In this document: piece after piece, positions 16,476 through 25,704 of the stretch
Position numbering within the stretch: position 1 is the first letter of the stretch
Layout: the number at the start of each line of letters is the position of its first letter
From: Rhodospirillales bacterium
Lineage (GTDB): Bacteria; Pseudomonadota; Alphaproteobacteria; Micavibrionales; Micavibrionaceae
Assembly (NCBI GenBank): GCA_020638395.1
Contig: JACKIP010000004.1
Coordinates: forward strand, 1-64,000
DNA: 64,000 bases
Reading direction: 5' to 3'
Made by a program: the position numbers and the translations under genes
The notes under the pieces: model-generated
Told to the model about the DNA's origin: nothing
Databases searched by the model: none
Seen by the model: the letters and a program-made list of their open reading frames with translations, nothing else

Positions 16476-17009
16476 ATGAGATTAAGCCCGCTGGAAGAAC
16501 GCATCGCAGACATTGTCACCCCGGTCCTTGAGGATATGGGGTACGCGCTGGTGCAGGCCAAAATGACGTCGGCAGAAAAGCGGAACATCCTGCAAATTCT
16601 GGCAGAAAATCCAGAAACTCATAATCTGGGCGTTGATGAATGCGCAAAGCTGAGCCGGGCTGTATCTGCTGTGCTGGACGTCGAGGACCCGATTGCCGGG
16701 GCTTATGATCTGGAGCTCAGCTCTCCCGGCATTGACCGCCCCCTCACCCGCCCCGAAGATTTTCAAATCTGGCAGGGATTCGAGGCAAAAATTGAGCTGG
16801 ACATTCCCACTGATAATGGCCAGAAAAAATTCCGCGGTTTTTTAAAAGGACTTTCACCGGAGGGAGAAATTTCTTTGGAAACAGACCAGGGAATGGTTGC
16901 GTTTTCCGTCAATTCGGTGCATAAAGCTAAACTGGTTCTGACGGATGCGCTGATTGAGAAATCTAAACAGATGCAAACGACATATCAAAACAAGGACGTA
17001 AAAGAATGA
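16476..17009 (+). CDS. rimP: Ribosome maturation factor RimP
   Basis: 177 residues; helps 30S subunit maturation. The family start LSPLEERIADIVTPVLEDMG follows the ATG at 16476, so this was chosen over the open frame from 16428, which would place a terminator hairpin inside the gene. YDLELSSPGIDRPL is the conserved central motif, followed by an SH3-like C-terminal domain. Its stop overlaps the nusA start as ATGATG. First gene of the rimP-nusA-ylxR-infB-rbfA operon. Confidence 0.95.
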   Translation: MRLSPLEERIADIVTPVLEDMGYALVQAKMTSAEKRNILQILAENPETHNLGVDECAKLSRAVSAVLDVEDPIAGAYDLELSSPGIDRPLTRPEDFQIWQGFEAKIELDIPTDNGQKKFRGFLKGLSPEGEISLETDQGMVAFSVNSVHKAKLVLTDALIEKSKQMQTTYQNKDVKE

Positions 17010-18562
17010 TGGAACTGATACAGGTCGCGGACACAGTCGCAAGAGAGAAAAACATTGATCGCAATGTTGTTCTGGAGGCTATGGAAGAAGCAATCCAGAA
17101 AGCGGGCCGTTCAAAGTACGGGCACGACCATGATATCCGCGCCCACATCGACCGCAAGAACGGAACAATCGACCTGAAGCGTTACCGCGAAGTTGTCGAA
17201 GAGATTGATCCGGAACTTGAGATCCAGCAGCTGACTCTGGAAGAAGCAAAACGTATCAAACCGGATGCTGCGATCGGGGATTTTGTGGTTGATGACATGC
17301 CGCCGCTGGATTTCGGCCGGATTGCCGCGCAGACCGCCAAGCAGGTGATTATGCAGAAGGTGCGTCAGGCAGAGCGTCAAAAACAATATGAAGAATTTAA
17401 AGACCGCGCCGGAGAAATGATTAGCGGAATTGTCAAGCGGGTTGAATATGGCAATGCGTTTATTGATCTGGGCAAAGCCGAAGCGATCATGCCGCGTGAT
17501 GAAATTATTCCGCGTGAAAATATCAAGGTCGGTGACCGCATTCTTTCCTACATCTATGATGTGCGCGAAGAAATGCGCGGCCCGCAGATTTTCCTGTCCC
17601 GGACTCACCCGCAATTTTTGGCCAAGCTTTTCGAACAGGAAGTGCCGGAAATTTACGAAGGAACCATTGAAATTCGTCAGGTCGCCCGAGACCCCGGCTC
17701 CCGTGCAAAAATCACCGTTTACTCGCATGACAGCGGCATGGACCCGGTCGGGGCCTGCGTCGGGATGCGCGGGTCACGGGTACAGGCGGTTGTCAGTGAA
17801 CTTCAGGGAGAAAAAATTGACATTATCCCTTACACAGAAGATATCGCATCCCTGATCGTTCAGGCTCTGCAACCGGCAATCGTGTCAAAGGTTGTTGTCG
17901 ATGAAGAAAAACATAAACTGGAAGTCGCAGTCGGCGAAGACCAGTTGTCTCTGGCAATTGGTCGCCGCGGACAAAACGTTCGTCTGGCCTCAATGCTGGC
18001 GGGCTGGGATGTTGACATCATGACGGAAGAGGAAGAAGCCCGCCGTCGCGCCGAAGAATTCATCACCCGCTCTGCCCGCTTTATCGAAGCGCTGGATATC
18101 GACGATGTGATTGCCCACCTGCTGCTGGCGGAAGGCTTTGTCCACGTCGAAGAAATTGCGGAAACTCCGGTTGAAGAACTGGCACAAATCGAGGGATTTG
18201 ATACGGATGTCGCCGAAGAGTTGAGAAGCCGCGCTATCAACTGGATCGACGCGCAACGCAAGGAGCTTGAGGAAAAGAGATCTGAACTTGGCATTGCCGA
18301 TGACCTGATGGCTTTGCCGGGACTGGCACCGAATGTCATCCTGAAACTGGGAGAACACGGCGTTAAAACCCTGGATGATCTGGCGGATCTGGCCGGAGAT
18401 GAACTGGTTGAAATGCTGGGAACCGGAGTCATGACCGAGGGGGATGCAAATGCGATTATCATGCGCGCCCGCGCCCACTGGTTTGAAGACGAAAATAACA
18501 ACGACACTGCCGGCGCAAACGCCGCTCAACAAGAGGAAGCCACTATGGCGAAAGCTGGTTAA
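17006..18562 (+). CDS. nusA: Transcription termination/antitermination factor NusA
   Basis: 518 residues. Domains in order: N-terminal RNA-polymerase-binding domain, S1 domain (about 135-200, GMISGIVKRVEYGNAFIDLG), KH1 and KH2 (PVGACVGMRGSRVQAVVSEL; DQLSLAIGRRGQNVRLASML), then two C-terminal acidic helix-hairpin-helix repeats as in alpha- and gammaproteobacteria. Translation is coupled to rimP by a 4-bp overlap. Probably autoregulated via the leader hairpin, as elsewhere. Confidence 0.97.
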   Translation: MMELIQVADTVAREKNIDRNVVLEAMEEAIQKAGRSKYGHDHDIRAHIDRKNGTIDLKRYREVVEEIDPELEIQQLTLEEAKRIKPDAAIGDFVVDDMPPLDFGRIAAQTAKQVIMQKVRQAERQKQYEEFKDRAGEMISGIVKRVEYGNAFIDLGKAEAIMPRDEIIPRENIKVGDRILSYIYDVREEMRGPQIFLSRTHPQFLAKLFEQEVPEIYEGTIEIRQVARDPGSRAKITVYSHDSGMDPVGACVGMRGSRVQAVVSELQGEKIDIIPYTEDIASLIVQALQPAIVSKVVVDEEKHKLEVAVGEDQLSLAIGRRGQNVRLASMLAGWDVDIMTEEEEARRRAEEFITRSARFIEALDIDDVIAHLLLAEGFVHVEEIAETPVEELAQIEGFDTDVAEELRSRAINWIDAQRKELEEKRSELGIADDLMALPGLAPNVILKLGEHGVKTLDDLADLAGDELVEMLGTGVMTEGDANAIIMRARAHWFEDENNNDTAGANAAQQEEATMAKAG

Positions 18563-18608
18563 GCGGTTATGAGAACCGTGTGTCACAGACTTGAAAGGAC
18601 CTTCGCAC

Positions 18609-19289
18609 GTGCTGATGGATACCCGTCACACAGAACAGGACGTACTTTCTCTGCCCCATGAAGCAACGGGGGCGGAGCCCGCCCCCGTGCACCCTTCCTC
18701 TCCCGCATCTGCGAAAAAAACAACGCAGGAACGAACCTGCCTCGTCGATAGGACAACTCATGCCAAGGCGGACCTGTTCCGTTTTGTCTGCGGCCCGGAT
18801 CAAAAACTCTACTTCGATTTTCACCAAAAGCTCCCCGGACGAGGCTTGTATGTGCGCCCCGACCGGAAAGCTCTTGAAACCGCGATACAAAAAAACCTGT
18901 TCAGCAAAGCGGCAAAGAAAACCCTGACGGTTCCGGATCACTTTATGACCCAGATTGAAACGATTCTGCACCAGTCTGCACTGGATCAGATCGGACTGGC
19001 CCGCCGTGCCGGAGATCTGATTATTTCTGCGGAAAAAATTGAAAAATACCTTAAAGCCAATCCACTGGGCGTGTATCTCACCACCTCCCTTCCCGAGGCT
19101 GATACCCGCCGCACGATTGAACGGCGCTGCCGGACAACCCCGACCGTGACCTGCTTTTCACAAGATGACCTGTCCCACACGCTGAATTTAGAAAACCCCG
19201 TACATCTCGCCCTGAAACCCGGCAAGATCTGCAAAAAATTTTTACATCTGGTAGAAACCCTTAACAACCTGAAGGAAACGAAAGACTGA
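18609..19289 (+). CDS. YlxR (DUF448)-L7Ae fusion RNA-binding protein
   Basis: 226 residues. The N-terminal YlxR domain shows RTCLVDR and LPGRGLYVRPDR; the C-terminal half is an L7Ae/L30e-like domain (LARRAGDLIISAEKIEKYL onwards). This two-domain form between nusA and infB is usual in alphaproteobacteria; its role is unclear, probably RNA or ribosome related. I chose GTG at 18609, 9 nt after AAAGGA; ATG at 18615 and TTG at 18591 are alternatives. Only 2 bp before infB. Confidence 0.88.
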   Translation: MLMDTRHTEQDVLSLPHEATGAEPAPVHPSSPASAKKTTQERTCLVDRTTHAKADLFRFVCGPDQKLYFDFHQKLPGRGLYVRPDRKALETAIQKNLFSKAAKKTLTVPDHFMTQIETILHQSALDQIGLARRAGDLIISAEKIEKYLKANPLGVYLTTSLPEADTRRTIERRCRTTPTVTCFSQDDLSHTLNLENPVHLALKPGKICKKFLHLVETLNNLKETKD

Positions 19290-19291
19290 CT

Positions 19292-21814
19292 ATGGCTGAA
19301 GCAAAAGAAGACGGACAAGAGAAAAAAACCCTGAGCCTGGGCGCTGGTAAAAAAACCCTGAGCCTGGGCGGCGCGCAGGCGGCGAAAATCCGTCAGCAGA
19401 TGGAAGGGACCCGCCCCGGCGGTGGCATCGCCGTGGAAGTCCGGCGCAAGCGGATCTCTGTCGAAGAAAAACCGCAGGATGTGAATAATAACGATAATGC
19501 GCAGCAAGCCGCTATCCGCAACATGACAACGGCGGAACGGGAAAATCGCGCCCAGATGATCCGGGATGCGATTGCCGCCGAAGAAAAACGCAAAGCCGAG
19601 CAGCTGGAAAAAGAAAAAGCGGCGGAAGAGCAAAAACAGCAGGACGCAGCACCAAAGGAAACGCCGGAAGAGGCTGCGCGCCGGATTGAGCTGGAAGAGA
19701 TCGAGCGGATCGACGCTGAAGAGCAGGCAAAAGTGAGCGAAGCAGAGCTTCTGCGTCAGAAAAATCTGGAACGCATGAGAACCACGCCGCCGTCCAGCCT
19801 GCCGTCAACCCGCCGCGAAGATGAAGATGACAGCACCATGCGGGAACGCCTGAAACGCGGGGCAAAACCTCCCAAAGCGCGGGAGGGGGATGAGCGCCGC
19901 CGGAGCGGTAAAATTACCGTCACACAGGTTTTGAATGACGATTTCGATAAAGATGGTGGCCGCTCTCTGGCGGCACAGCGCCGGGCACAGGCCAAAGCGC
20001 GTAAAGCCGCGCTGGGTCCAAAAGAACCAGCCCAGAAGATCTACCGTGAAGTCATTGTGCCGGAAGCCATTACCGTACAGGAACTGGCAAACCGGATGAG
20101 TGAGCGCAGTGCCGACCTGATTAAATCCCTGATGAAAATGGGGGTCATGGCGACCATTAACCAGACCATTGACGCCGACACCGCCGAATTGATTATCGGA
20201 GAGTTTGGCCATACGATCAAACGCGTCTCCGAAGCAGATGTCGAAGAAGGTCTGGAAGGCATCATGGACACGCCGGAACATCTGCAACCGCGCCCGCCGG
20301 TTGTGACCATCATGGGGCATGTCGATCACGGCAAGACCTCCCTGCTGGACGCGCTGCGTGCTACGGACGTCGTCGCCGGGGAAGCCGGAGGAATTACCCA
20401 GCATATCGGGGCCTATCAGGTTACTCTGGCAAATGGAAACAAGATCACATTCCTCGATACACCCGGACACGCGGCCTTTACACAGATGCGGGCACGGGGA
20501 GCCAATGTCACAGATATTGTGGTGCTGGTTGTGTCTGCCGATGACAGTGTTATGCCCCAGACGATTGAAGCGATCCGACATGCCAAGGCCGCCGGAGTGC
20601 CGATGATTGTTGCTATCAACAAGATAGACAAGCCGGATGCCAATCCCACGAAGATCAAACAGGACCTGCTGCAATATGGGGTCGTTGTTGAGGAAATGGG
20701 CGGCGACGTGCAGTGTATTGAAATTTCTGCCAAGAAAAAGATCAATCTCGACAAGCTGGAAGAAGCAATCCTCCTGCAGGCGGAAATTCTTGAGCTGAAG
20801 GCAAATCCGGATCGTGAAGCGGTCGGAACAGTCATCGAATCCAAACAGGAAATCGGGCGCGGCTCGGTCTCTACGATCCTGATTGAAACCGGCACCCTGA
20901 AAATTGGGGATATTTTCGTGGTCGGAACCGAATTCGGCAAAGTCCGGGCCTTGATTAACGATAAAAATGAGCATATCAAGCTGGCGACCCCCGGTATGCC
21001 GGTCGAAGTTCTGGGATTGAATGGCACCCCTGACGCCGGAGACCGCTTCGTTGTCGTTGAAAGCGAAGCCAAAGCCCGGGAAGTTGCCGATTACCGTGCC
21101 CGTAAAAAACGTGAAAAAGAAACCATTGCCGGAGCCGTTCAGGGGCAAACCTTTGAAGATATCATTTCCGCAGCCAAGGCGCAGGGACAGAAACAAATTC
21201 TGCCTGTGGTCATCAAGGCTGATGTTCATGGCTCTGTCGAAGCGATTGTCGGGTCTCTGAACAAAATGACCGAAGATAACGACGAAATCGGGATTAACGT
21301 CCTGATGGCGGGTGTTGGTGGCATTACGGAATCGGACATCACTCTGGCCAAAGCATCGAATGCGATGGTGATCGGGTTTAATGTCCGAGCGAACCCGCAG
21401 GCCCGCGAGCTGGCGCACCGCGAAAACATTGAACTGAATTACTATAACGTGATCTACAATGTCATCGACGATGCCAAGAGCATCCTGTCCGGCATGCTAT
21501 CGCCTGAAAAACGCGAAGAGCATATTGGTAATGCTCAGATCCGTGAAGTCTTTAACATTACCAAAGTCGGCAAAATTGCGGGCTGTATGATTACAAACGG
21601 CTTTGTGAAGCGCGGGGCTGGCGTGCGCCTGCTGCGTGATGATGTGGTCATTCACGAAGGCAAACTGAAAACCCTTAAACGCTTCAAGGACGAAGTCAAA
21701 GAAGTCAAAGAGGGCATGGAATGCGGGATGGCCTTCGAAAACTACGAAGACATCAAAGAAGGCGATATTATCGAATGCTTTGAAGTCGTGGAAACCGCAC
21801 GGACGCTGGCATAG
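19292..21814 (+). CDS. infB: Translation initiation factor IF-2
   Basis: 840-residue GTPase that places initiator tRNA on the 30S subunit. The first 250 residues are charged and low in complexity, beginning with two KKTLSLG repeats. Then come the IF2 N-terminal domain (EVIVPEAITVQELANRM), the G domain with G1 GHVDHGKT, G3 DTPGH and G4 NKID, and the C1/C2 domains. Only 2 bp from the ylxR gene, in the nusA operon. Confidence 0.98.
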   Translation: MAEAKEDGQEKKTLSLGAGKKTLSLGGAQAAKIRQQMEGTRPGGGIAVEVRRKRISVEEKPQDVNNNDNAQQAAIRNMTTAERENRAQMIRDAIAAEEKRKAEQLEKEKAAEEQKQQDAAPKETPEEAARRIELEEIERIDAEEQAKVSEAELLRQKNLERMRTTPPSSLPSTRREDEDDSTMRERLKRGAKPPKAREGDERRRSGKITVTQVLNDDFDKDGGRSLAAQRRAQAKARKAALGPKEPAQKIYREVIVPEAITVQELANRMSERSADLIKSLMKMGVMATINQTIDADTAELIIGEFGHTIKRVSEADVEEGLEGIMDTPEHLQPRPPVVTIMGHVDHGKTSLLDALRATDVVAGEAGGITQHIGAYQVTLANGNKITFLDTPGHAAFTQMRARGANVTDIVVLVVSADDSVMPQTIEAIRHAKAAGVPMIVAINKIDKPDANPTKIKQDLLQYGVVVEEMGGDVQCIEISAKKKINLDKLEEAILLQAEILELKANPDREAVGTVIESKQEIGRGSVSTILIETGTLKIGDIFVVGTEFGKVRALINDKNEHIKLATPGMPVEVLGLNGTPDAGDRFVVVESEAKAREVADYRARKKREKETIAGAVQGQTFEDIISAAKAQGQKQILPVVIKADVHGSVEAIVGSLNKMTEDNDEIGINVLMAGVGGITESDITLAKASNAMVIGFNVRANPQARELAHRENIELNYYNVIYNVIDDAKSILSGMLSPEKREEHIGNAQIREVFNITKVGKIAGCMITNGFVKRGAGVRLLRDDVVIHEGKLKTLKRFKDEVKEVKEGMECGMAFENYEDIKEGDIIECFEVVETARTLA

Positions 21815-21846
21815 AAGGATAAGAAGAAGACAGGAAGGCAGCAAAA

Positions 21847-22227
21847 ATGAAAAATGCAATGCCGTCACAGCGGCAGCTCCGTATGGGAGAGCAGGTCCGG
21901 CATATCTTGTCGGAAACGTTGCGGCGTGGAAAATTTCATGACCCGATTTTGATGGATACCTCCCTTCTTTCGGTAAATGAAGTGCGGATGACCCCTGATT
22001 TGCGGCATGCGAAAGCTTATGTTTCCCTCCTTCACGGAGAGAATCTACCGGAAATTCTGGAAGCACTGAATCGGGCCGCCGCCTATTTTCAAAGCGAATT
22101 GAACCGTAAAATTGACGTGAAATTCACGCCAAAGGTCAGCTTTGTGGAGGATATTATCCAGGGAGAGGTCAACCGTCTGGAGGAGATTTTCCACAACCTC
22201 CCCAAAGCCGCCCCCGAAGACGACTAG
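21847..22227 (+). CDS. rbfA: Ribosome-binding factor A
   Basis: 126 residues, KH-like fold; cold-shock factor for 16S 5'-end processing. Conserved stretches are SQRQLRMGEQVRHILSETL, VRMTPDLRHAKAYVSLL and ELNRKIDVKFTPKVSFVED. Follows infB by 32 bp. In many genomes truB and rpsO come next; here ileS follows instead. The stop codon lies in TAGAGC, the same hexamer that opens the REP-like motif found after proC. Confidence 0.95.
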   Translation: MKNAMPSQRQLRMGEQVRHILSETLRRGKFHDPILMDTSLLSVNEVRMTPDLRHAKAYVSLLHGENLPEILEALNRAAAYFQSELNRKIDVKFTPKVSFVEDIIQGEVNRLEEIFHNLPKAAPEDD

Positions 22228-22272
22228 AGCGCCGGTCAAACGTTAAGCCGGAATGAAGAATCTTTTGCCTCA

Positions 22273-22301
22273 TTGAATTTTTGCAGAGAATTCTATATTT
22301 T
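22273..22301 (+). promoter_or_regulatory. Putative sigma70 promoter for ileS
   Basis: TTGAAT, 17 bp, TATTTT in the 133 bp gap between rbfA and ileS. A weaker TTGCAT...CATAGA pair lies closer to the start. Confidence 0.35.
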
Positions 22302-22360
22302 TCCAGCGTAACCCCCGCTTCCGGCTTGCATAATTCCGGCATTTTTGCCATAGATTGTTC

Positions 22361-25300
22361 ATGACAAACCGTACTGATTTCAAAGCATATCCCCACCAAT
22401 CCGGCCTGCCGGATTACCCGAAACTGGAAGAAGACATTCTGGCTTTTTGGAAAGAGAAAAATATTTTTCAAAAATCCATCGATACGCGCCCGGCGGATAA
22501 TGAATTTGTCTTCTATGACGGACCGCCCTTTGCCAATGGCCTGCCGCATTACGGGCATATGGTCACGGGTTTTATAAAAGACATCATTCCGCGCTATCAA
22601 ACCATGAAAGGCAAAAGGGTTGAGCGACGGTTTGGCTGGGACTGCCACGGCCTGCCCGCGGAATTACAGGCGGAAAAAGAACTGGGTATTTCCGGTCGTT
22701 ATGAGATTATCAATTACGGCATTGATAAGTTTAATCATTATTGCCATGACCTTGTCACCGGGGTGAATGATGCGTGGGACTATTACGTTGAACGGCAGGC
22801 CCGCTGGGTCGATATGGAGAACTCCTACCGCACGATGGATCTCTCTTTCATGGAATCTGTCATGTGGGCATTCAAGACCCTGCATGATAAAGGTCTGATC
22901 TATGAAGATTACCGCATCGTGCCCTATAGCTGGGCGGTAGAAACGCCTCTGTCCAACTTTGAAACCAAACTGGATGATGCCTACCGCATGCGGCAAGATC
23001 CCGCTGTGACGGTCAAGTTTAAGCTGGATAAAGATATTGACGGCAAACCAACCTATATCCTCGCCTGGACAACCACGCCGTGGACATTGCCATCGAATTT
23101 GGCGCTCGCAGTGCACCCTGATCTGGAATATGCGGTGATCGAAAAGGACGGCGAGAATTATATTGTTGCTACTGACAGAATTGATGCTTACAAAAAAGAG
23201 TTTGGAAACTCTCCTTCATTAATAGAAGAACATGTATCCAAGCTTTCAAGAAATATAGATCACTTGGACGAAGATAATGCTTATTCTGCGAATGCACCTC
23301 TTGGAAAAAAAGGCGTAGATGCCCTCTTTTTTATGGGACATGAATTAAAAGACCTGACCTACGAACCGCTCTTCCCGTATTTCGCGCATCTGAAAGAAGA
23401 AGAAAACGCGTTCCGCGTGCTGGTGGCAGAATACGTCTCTGCCGAAGACGGAACCGGGATTGTGCATCAGGCCCCCGGTTTCGGGGAGGAGGATCTGGCT
23501 AACTGCCGTGCGGCGGGTATCTCCGTGGTCGTCCCGATTGACTCTACAGGTAAATTTACCTCCGAGGTCAAGGATTATGAAGGCATGCTGTGGATGGATG
23601 CCAATAAGCCGATCATGCAACGCCTGAAAGAAGAAGGTAAGATGTTCCGGCAGGAAACCATCGACCACAACTATCCGCATTGCTGGCGGACGGACACCCC
23701 GCTGATCTATAAAGCGATCAATAGCTGGTATGTAAAAGTCACGGCCTTTAAAGACCGGATGGTCGAGTTGAACCAAGGGATTAGCTGGGTGCCGGAGCAT
23801 ATCCGCGACGGAGCGTTCGGCAAATGGCTGGAAAATGCGCGGGACTGGAATATCGGGCGGAACCGTTTCTGGGGCTCGCCTGTGCCGGTGTGGAAATCCG
23901 ACAATCCCGATTATCCGCGTCTGGATGTCTATGGCTCGATTGAAGACCTCCAAAAAGATTTCGGCACAGACGTGACTGATTTGCACCGCCCCGCGATTGA
24001 TAATCTGACCCGCCCGAATCCGGATGATCCGACCGGGAAGTCCACCATGCGCCGCGTCGAAGACGTTCTGGACTGCTGGTTCGAGAGCGGCTCGATGCCG
24101 TTTGCACAGGTCCATTACCCGTTTGAAAATAAAGACTGGTTCGATAACCACTTCCCCGGCGATTTCATCGTGGAATATATCGCCCAGACCCGCGGCTGGT
24201 TTTATACACTGATGGTCATGTCCACCGCCCTGTTTGACCGTGCGCCGTTCCAGAACTGTATCTGTCATGGCGTGGTGCTGGACGAAAACAAGCAAAAGCT
24301 TTCCAAGCGCCTGAAAAACTATCCCGATCCGGTGGAGGTTTTCAATACGTTTGGCGCGGATGCGCTGCGCTGGTACATGGTTTCAACGCCGCTGATGACG
24401 GGCGGAGATCTCGCCATTCCAAAAGACGGCGCGGCCATCGGACAAATCCGCAACCAGATTATGAACCCGATCTGGAATGCCTATTCCTTCTATGCGCTCT
24501 ACGCCAATGCCGATCAGATTCGCGGAGAGATCATCACGAAGGCGGGAGAAAACGTCCTCGACCGCTATATTCTGGCTAAAACGCATGAAATGGTCGAAAA
24601 GGTAACGATTGCAATGGACTCTTATATCATTCCGGATGCGTGCGAAGCCATCCGGGGGTATCTGGATGCGTTGAACAACTGGTATATCCGCCGCTCCCGC
24701 GACCGCTTCTGGGGCGCAGAAAAGACACAGGATAAACTCGATGCCTATAACACGCTTTATACGGTGCTTGTGACCCTGTGCAAAACAGCGGCCCCTTTCC
24801 TGCCAATGCTGAGTGAGAAAATATATCAGAATTTGACCGGAGAAGAATCCGTTCACCTTTCTGACTGGATCAAGACCTCTGCCCTGCCCGCCGACGAACC
24901 TCTGGTCGCCGCGATGGACCGCGTGCGGGAAGTTTGCTCATTGACACTTGGCATTCGTGAAGTGGCAAAACTGCGCGTGCGTCTGCCGCTGAATGAGCTG
25001 GTTATTGCCGCAAATGATGCGGCGGCCCTGCGCCCCTATACAGACCTGATTGCCGATGAAGTCAATGTGAAACAAGTCATTCTTTCAGATGAGCTATCAA
25101 AATTCGGCAAGCTGGAGCTTAAGGTTAATCCTGCCATCGGAAAAAAGGTGGGCGGCGCAATGAAGGACATCATGCCTGCGGCAAAATCCGGAAGCTGGAC
25201 CGATCACGGCGATGGCACGATTACGGTTGCCGGTCATACCCTCTCCGCGGCAGAGAATGATTACACGATGCAACTGGTCACCGGGGAAGGCACAACCGCG

Positions 25301-25630
25301 CAGCAGCTCTCTGGTCAGGGAGCCGTCATCCTCGATACCACGGTCACGCCGGAACTGGAAGCCGAAGGATTGGCCCGCGACCTGATCCGCATGATTCAGC
25401 AAACGCGGAAAGAGGCCGATTTGCACGTCTCTGACCGGATTTCCCTGTCGATACAGGCGTCGGACAGAATCATCGCAACTGCAAAAACCTATACAGATTT
25501 CATTAAAACGGAAACTCTGGCGGATAATCTGCAATTTGATACCGGTGAACCCTCCGGCGGGTTCTCATCGACACAGGAACTGCAGGGAGATACAGTGAAA
25601 GTATCGCTGTTGAGGCTCAAAGCTGCGTGA
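22361..25630 (+). CDS. ileS: Isoleucyl-tRNA synthetase, eukaryotic-like (type 2)
   Basis: 1089 residues, class I synthetase. The HIGH equivalent is HYGH in FANGLPHYGHM and the KMSKS equivalent is KLSKR. WFESGSMPFAQVHYPFEN, the length and the lack of a C-terminal zinc finger place it in the eukaryotic-like IleRS2 group, which in other organisms is associated with mupirocin resistance. Bases 23157-23350, within the CP1 editing insertion (about residues 266-330), are much richer in A+T than the flanks and encode unusual sequence. ATG at 22361 fits the family N-terminus. Confidence 0.96.
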   Translation: MTNRTDFKAYPHQSGLPDYPKLEEDILAFWKEKNIFQKSIDTRPADNEFVFYDGPPFANGLPHYGHMVTGFIKDIIPRYQTMKGKRVERRFGWDCHGLPAELQAEKELGISGRYEIINYGIDKFNHYCHDLVTGVNDAWDYYVERQARWVDMENSYRTMDLSFMESVMWAFKTLHDKGLIYEDYRIVPYSWAVETPLSNFETKLDDAYRMRQDPAVTVKFKLDKDIDGKPTYILAWTTTPWTLPSNLALAVHPDLEYAVIEKDGENYIVATDRIDAYKKEFGNSPSLIEEHVSKLSRNIDHLDEDNAYSANAPLGKKGVDALFFMGHELKDLTYEPLFPYFAHLKEEENAFRVLVAEYVSAEDGTGIVHQAPGFGEEDLANCRAAGISVVVPIDSTGKFTSEVKDYEGMLWMDANKPIMQRLKEEGKMFRQETIDHNYPHCWRTDTPLIYKAINSWYVKVTAFKDRMVELNQGISWVPEHIRDGAFGKWLENARDWNIGRNRFWGSPVPVWKSDNPDYPRLDVYGSIEDLQKDFGTDVTDLHRPAIDNLTRPNPDDPTGKSTMRRVEDVLDCWFESGSMPFAQVHYPFENKDWFDNHFPGDFIVEYIAQTRGWFYTLMVMSTALFDRAPFQNCICHGVVLDENKQKLSKRLKNYPDPVEVFNTFGADALRWYMVSTPLMTGGDLAIPKDGAAIGQIRNQIMNPIWNAYSFYALYANADQIRGEIITKAGENVLDRYILAKTHEMVEKVTIAMDSYIIPDACEAIRGYLDALNNWYIRRSRDRFWGAEKTQDKLDAYNTLYTVLVTLCKTAAPFLPMLSEKIYQNLTGEESVHLSDWIKTSALPADEPLVAAMDRVREVCSLTLGIREVAKLRVRLPLNELVIAANDAAALRPYTDLIADEVNVKQVILSDELSKFGKLELKVNPAIGKKVGGAMKDIMPAAKSGSWTDHGDGTITVAGHTLSAAENDYTMQLVTGEGTTAQQLSGQGAVILDTTVTPELEAEGLARDLIRMIQQTRKEADLHVSDRISLSIQASDRIIATAKTYTDFIKTETLADNLQFDTGEPSGGFSSTQELQGDTVKVSLLRLKAA

Positions 25631-25654
25631 GAAACGCCGCAACGCGGCTTAGAT

Positions 25655-25672
25655 TAAACGATTAAAGCTCTA
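25655..25672 (-). repeat. REP-like TAGAGC motif, copy 1
   Basis: TAGAGCTTTAATCGTTTA on the minus strand, 24 bp after ileS. Near-identical motifs lie at 43735 and 45507. Confidence 0.7.
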
Positions 25673-25692
25673 CCCAAGTGCTTTGATCCGGG

Positions 25693-25698
25693 TATAAT
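25693..25698 (+). promoter_or_regulatory. TATAAT -10 element, suggests a leaderless mRNA
   Basis: Perfect TATAAT ending 6 bp before the ATG at 25705, so initiation 7 bp downstream would fall on the start codon. No Shine-Dalgarno sequence lies between. The -35 match is weak. Confidence 0.5.
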
Positions 25699-25704
25699 GG
25701 CGCT

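Noticed and set aside
19805..21418. 537-codon open frame antisense to infB
   Set aside because: It mirrors the conserved GTPase gene, lacks recognisable domains and has no ribosome binding site; long antisense frames are common opposite genes of this composition.
23345..24295. 316-codon open frame antisense to ileS
   Set aside because: Shadow of the conserved synthetase; no start signal or domain.
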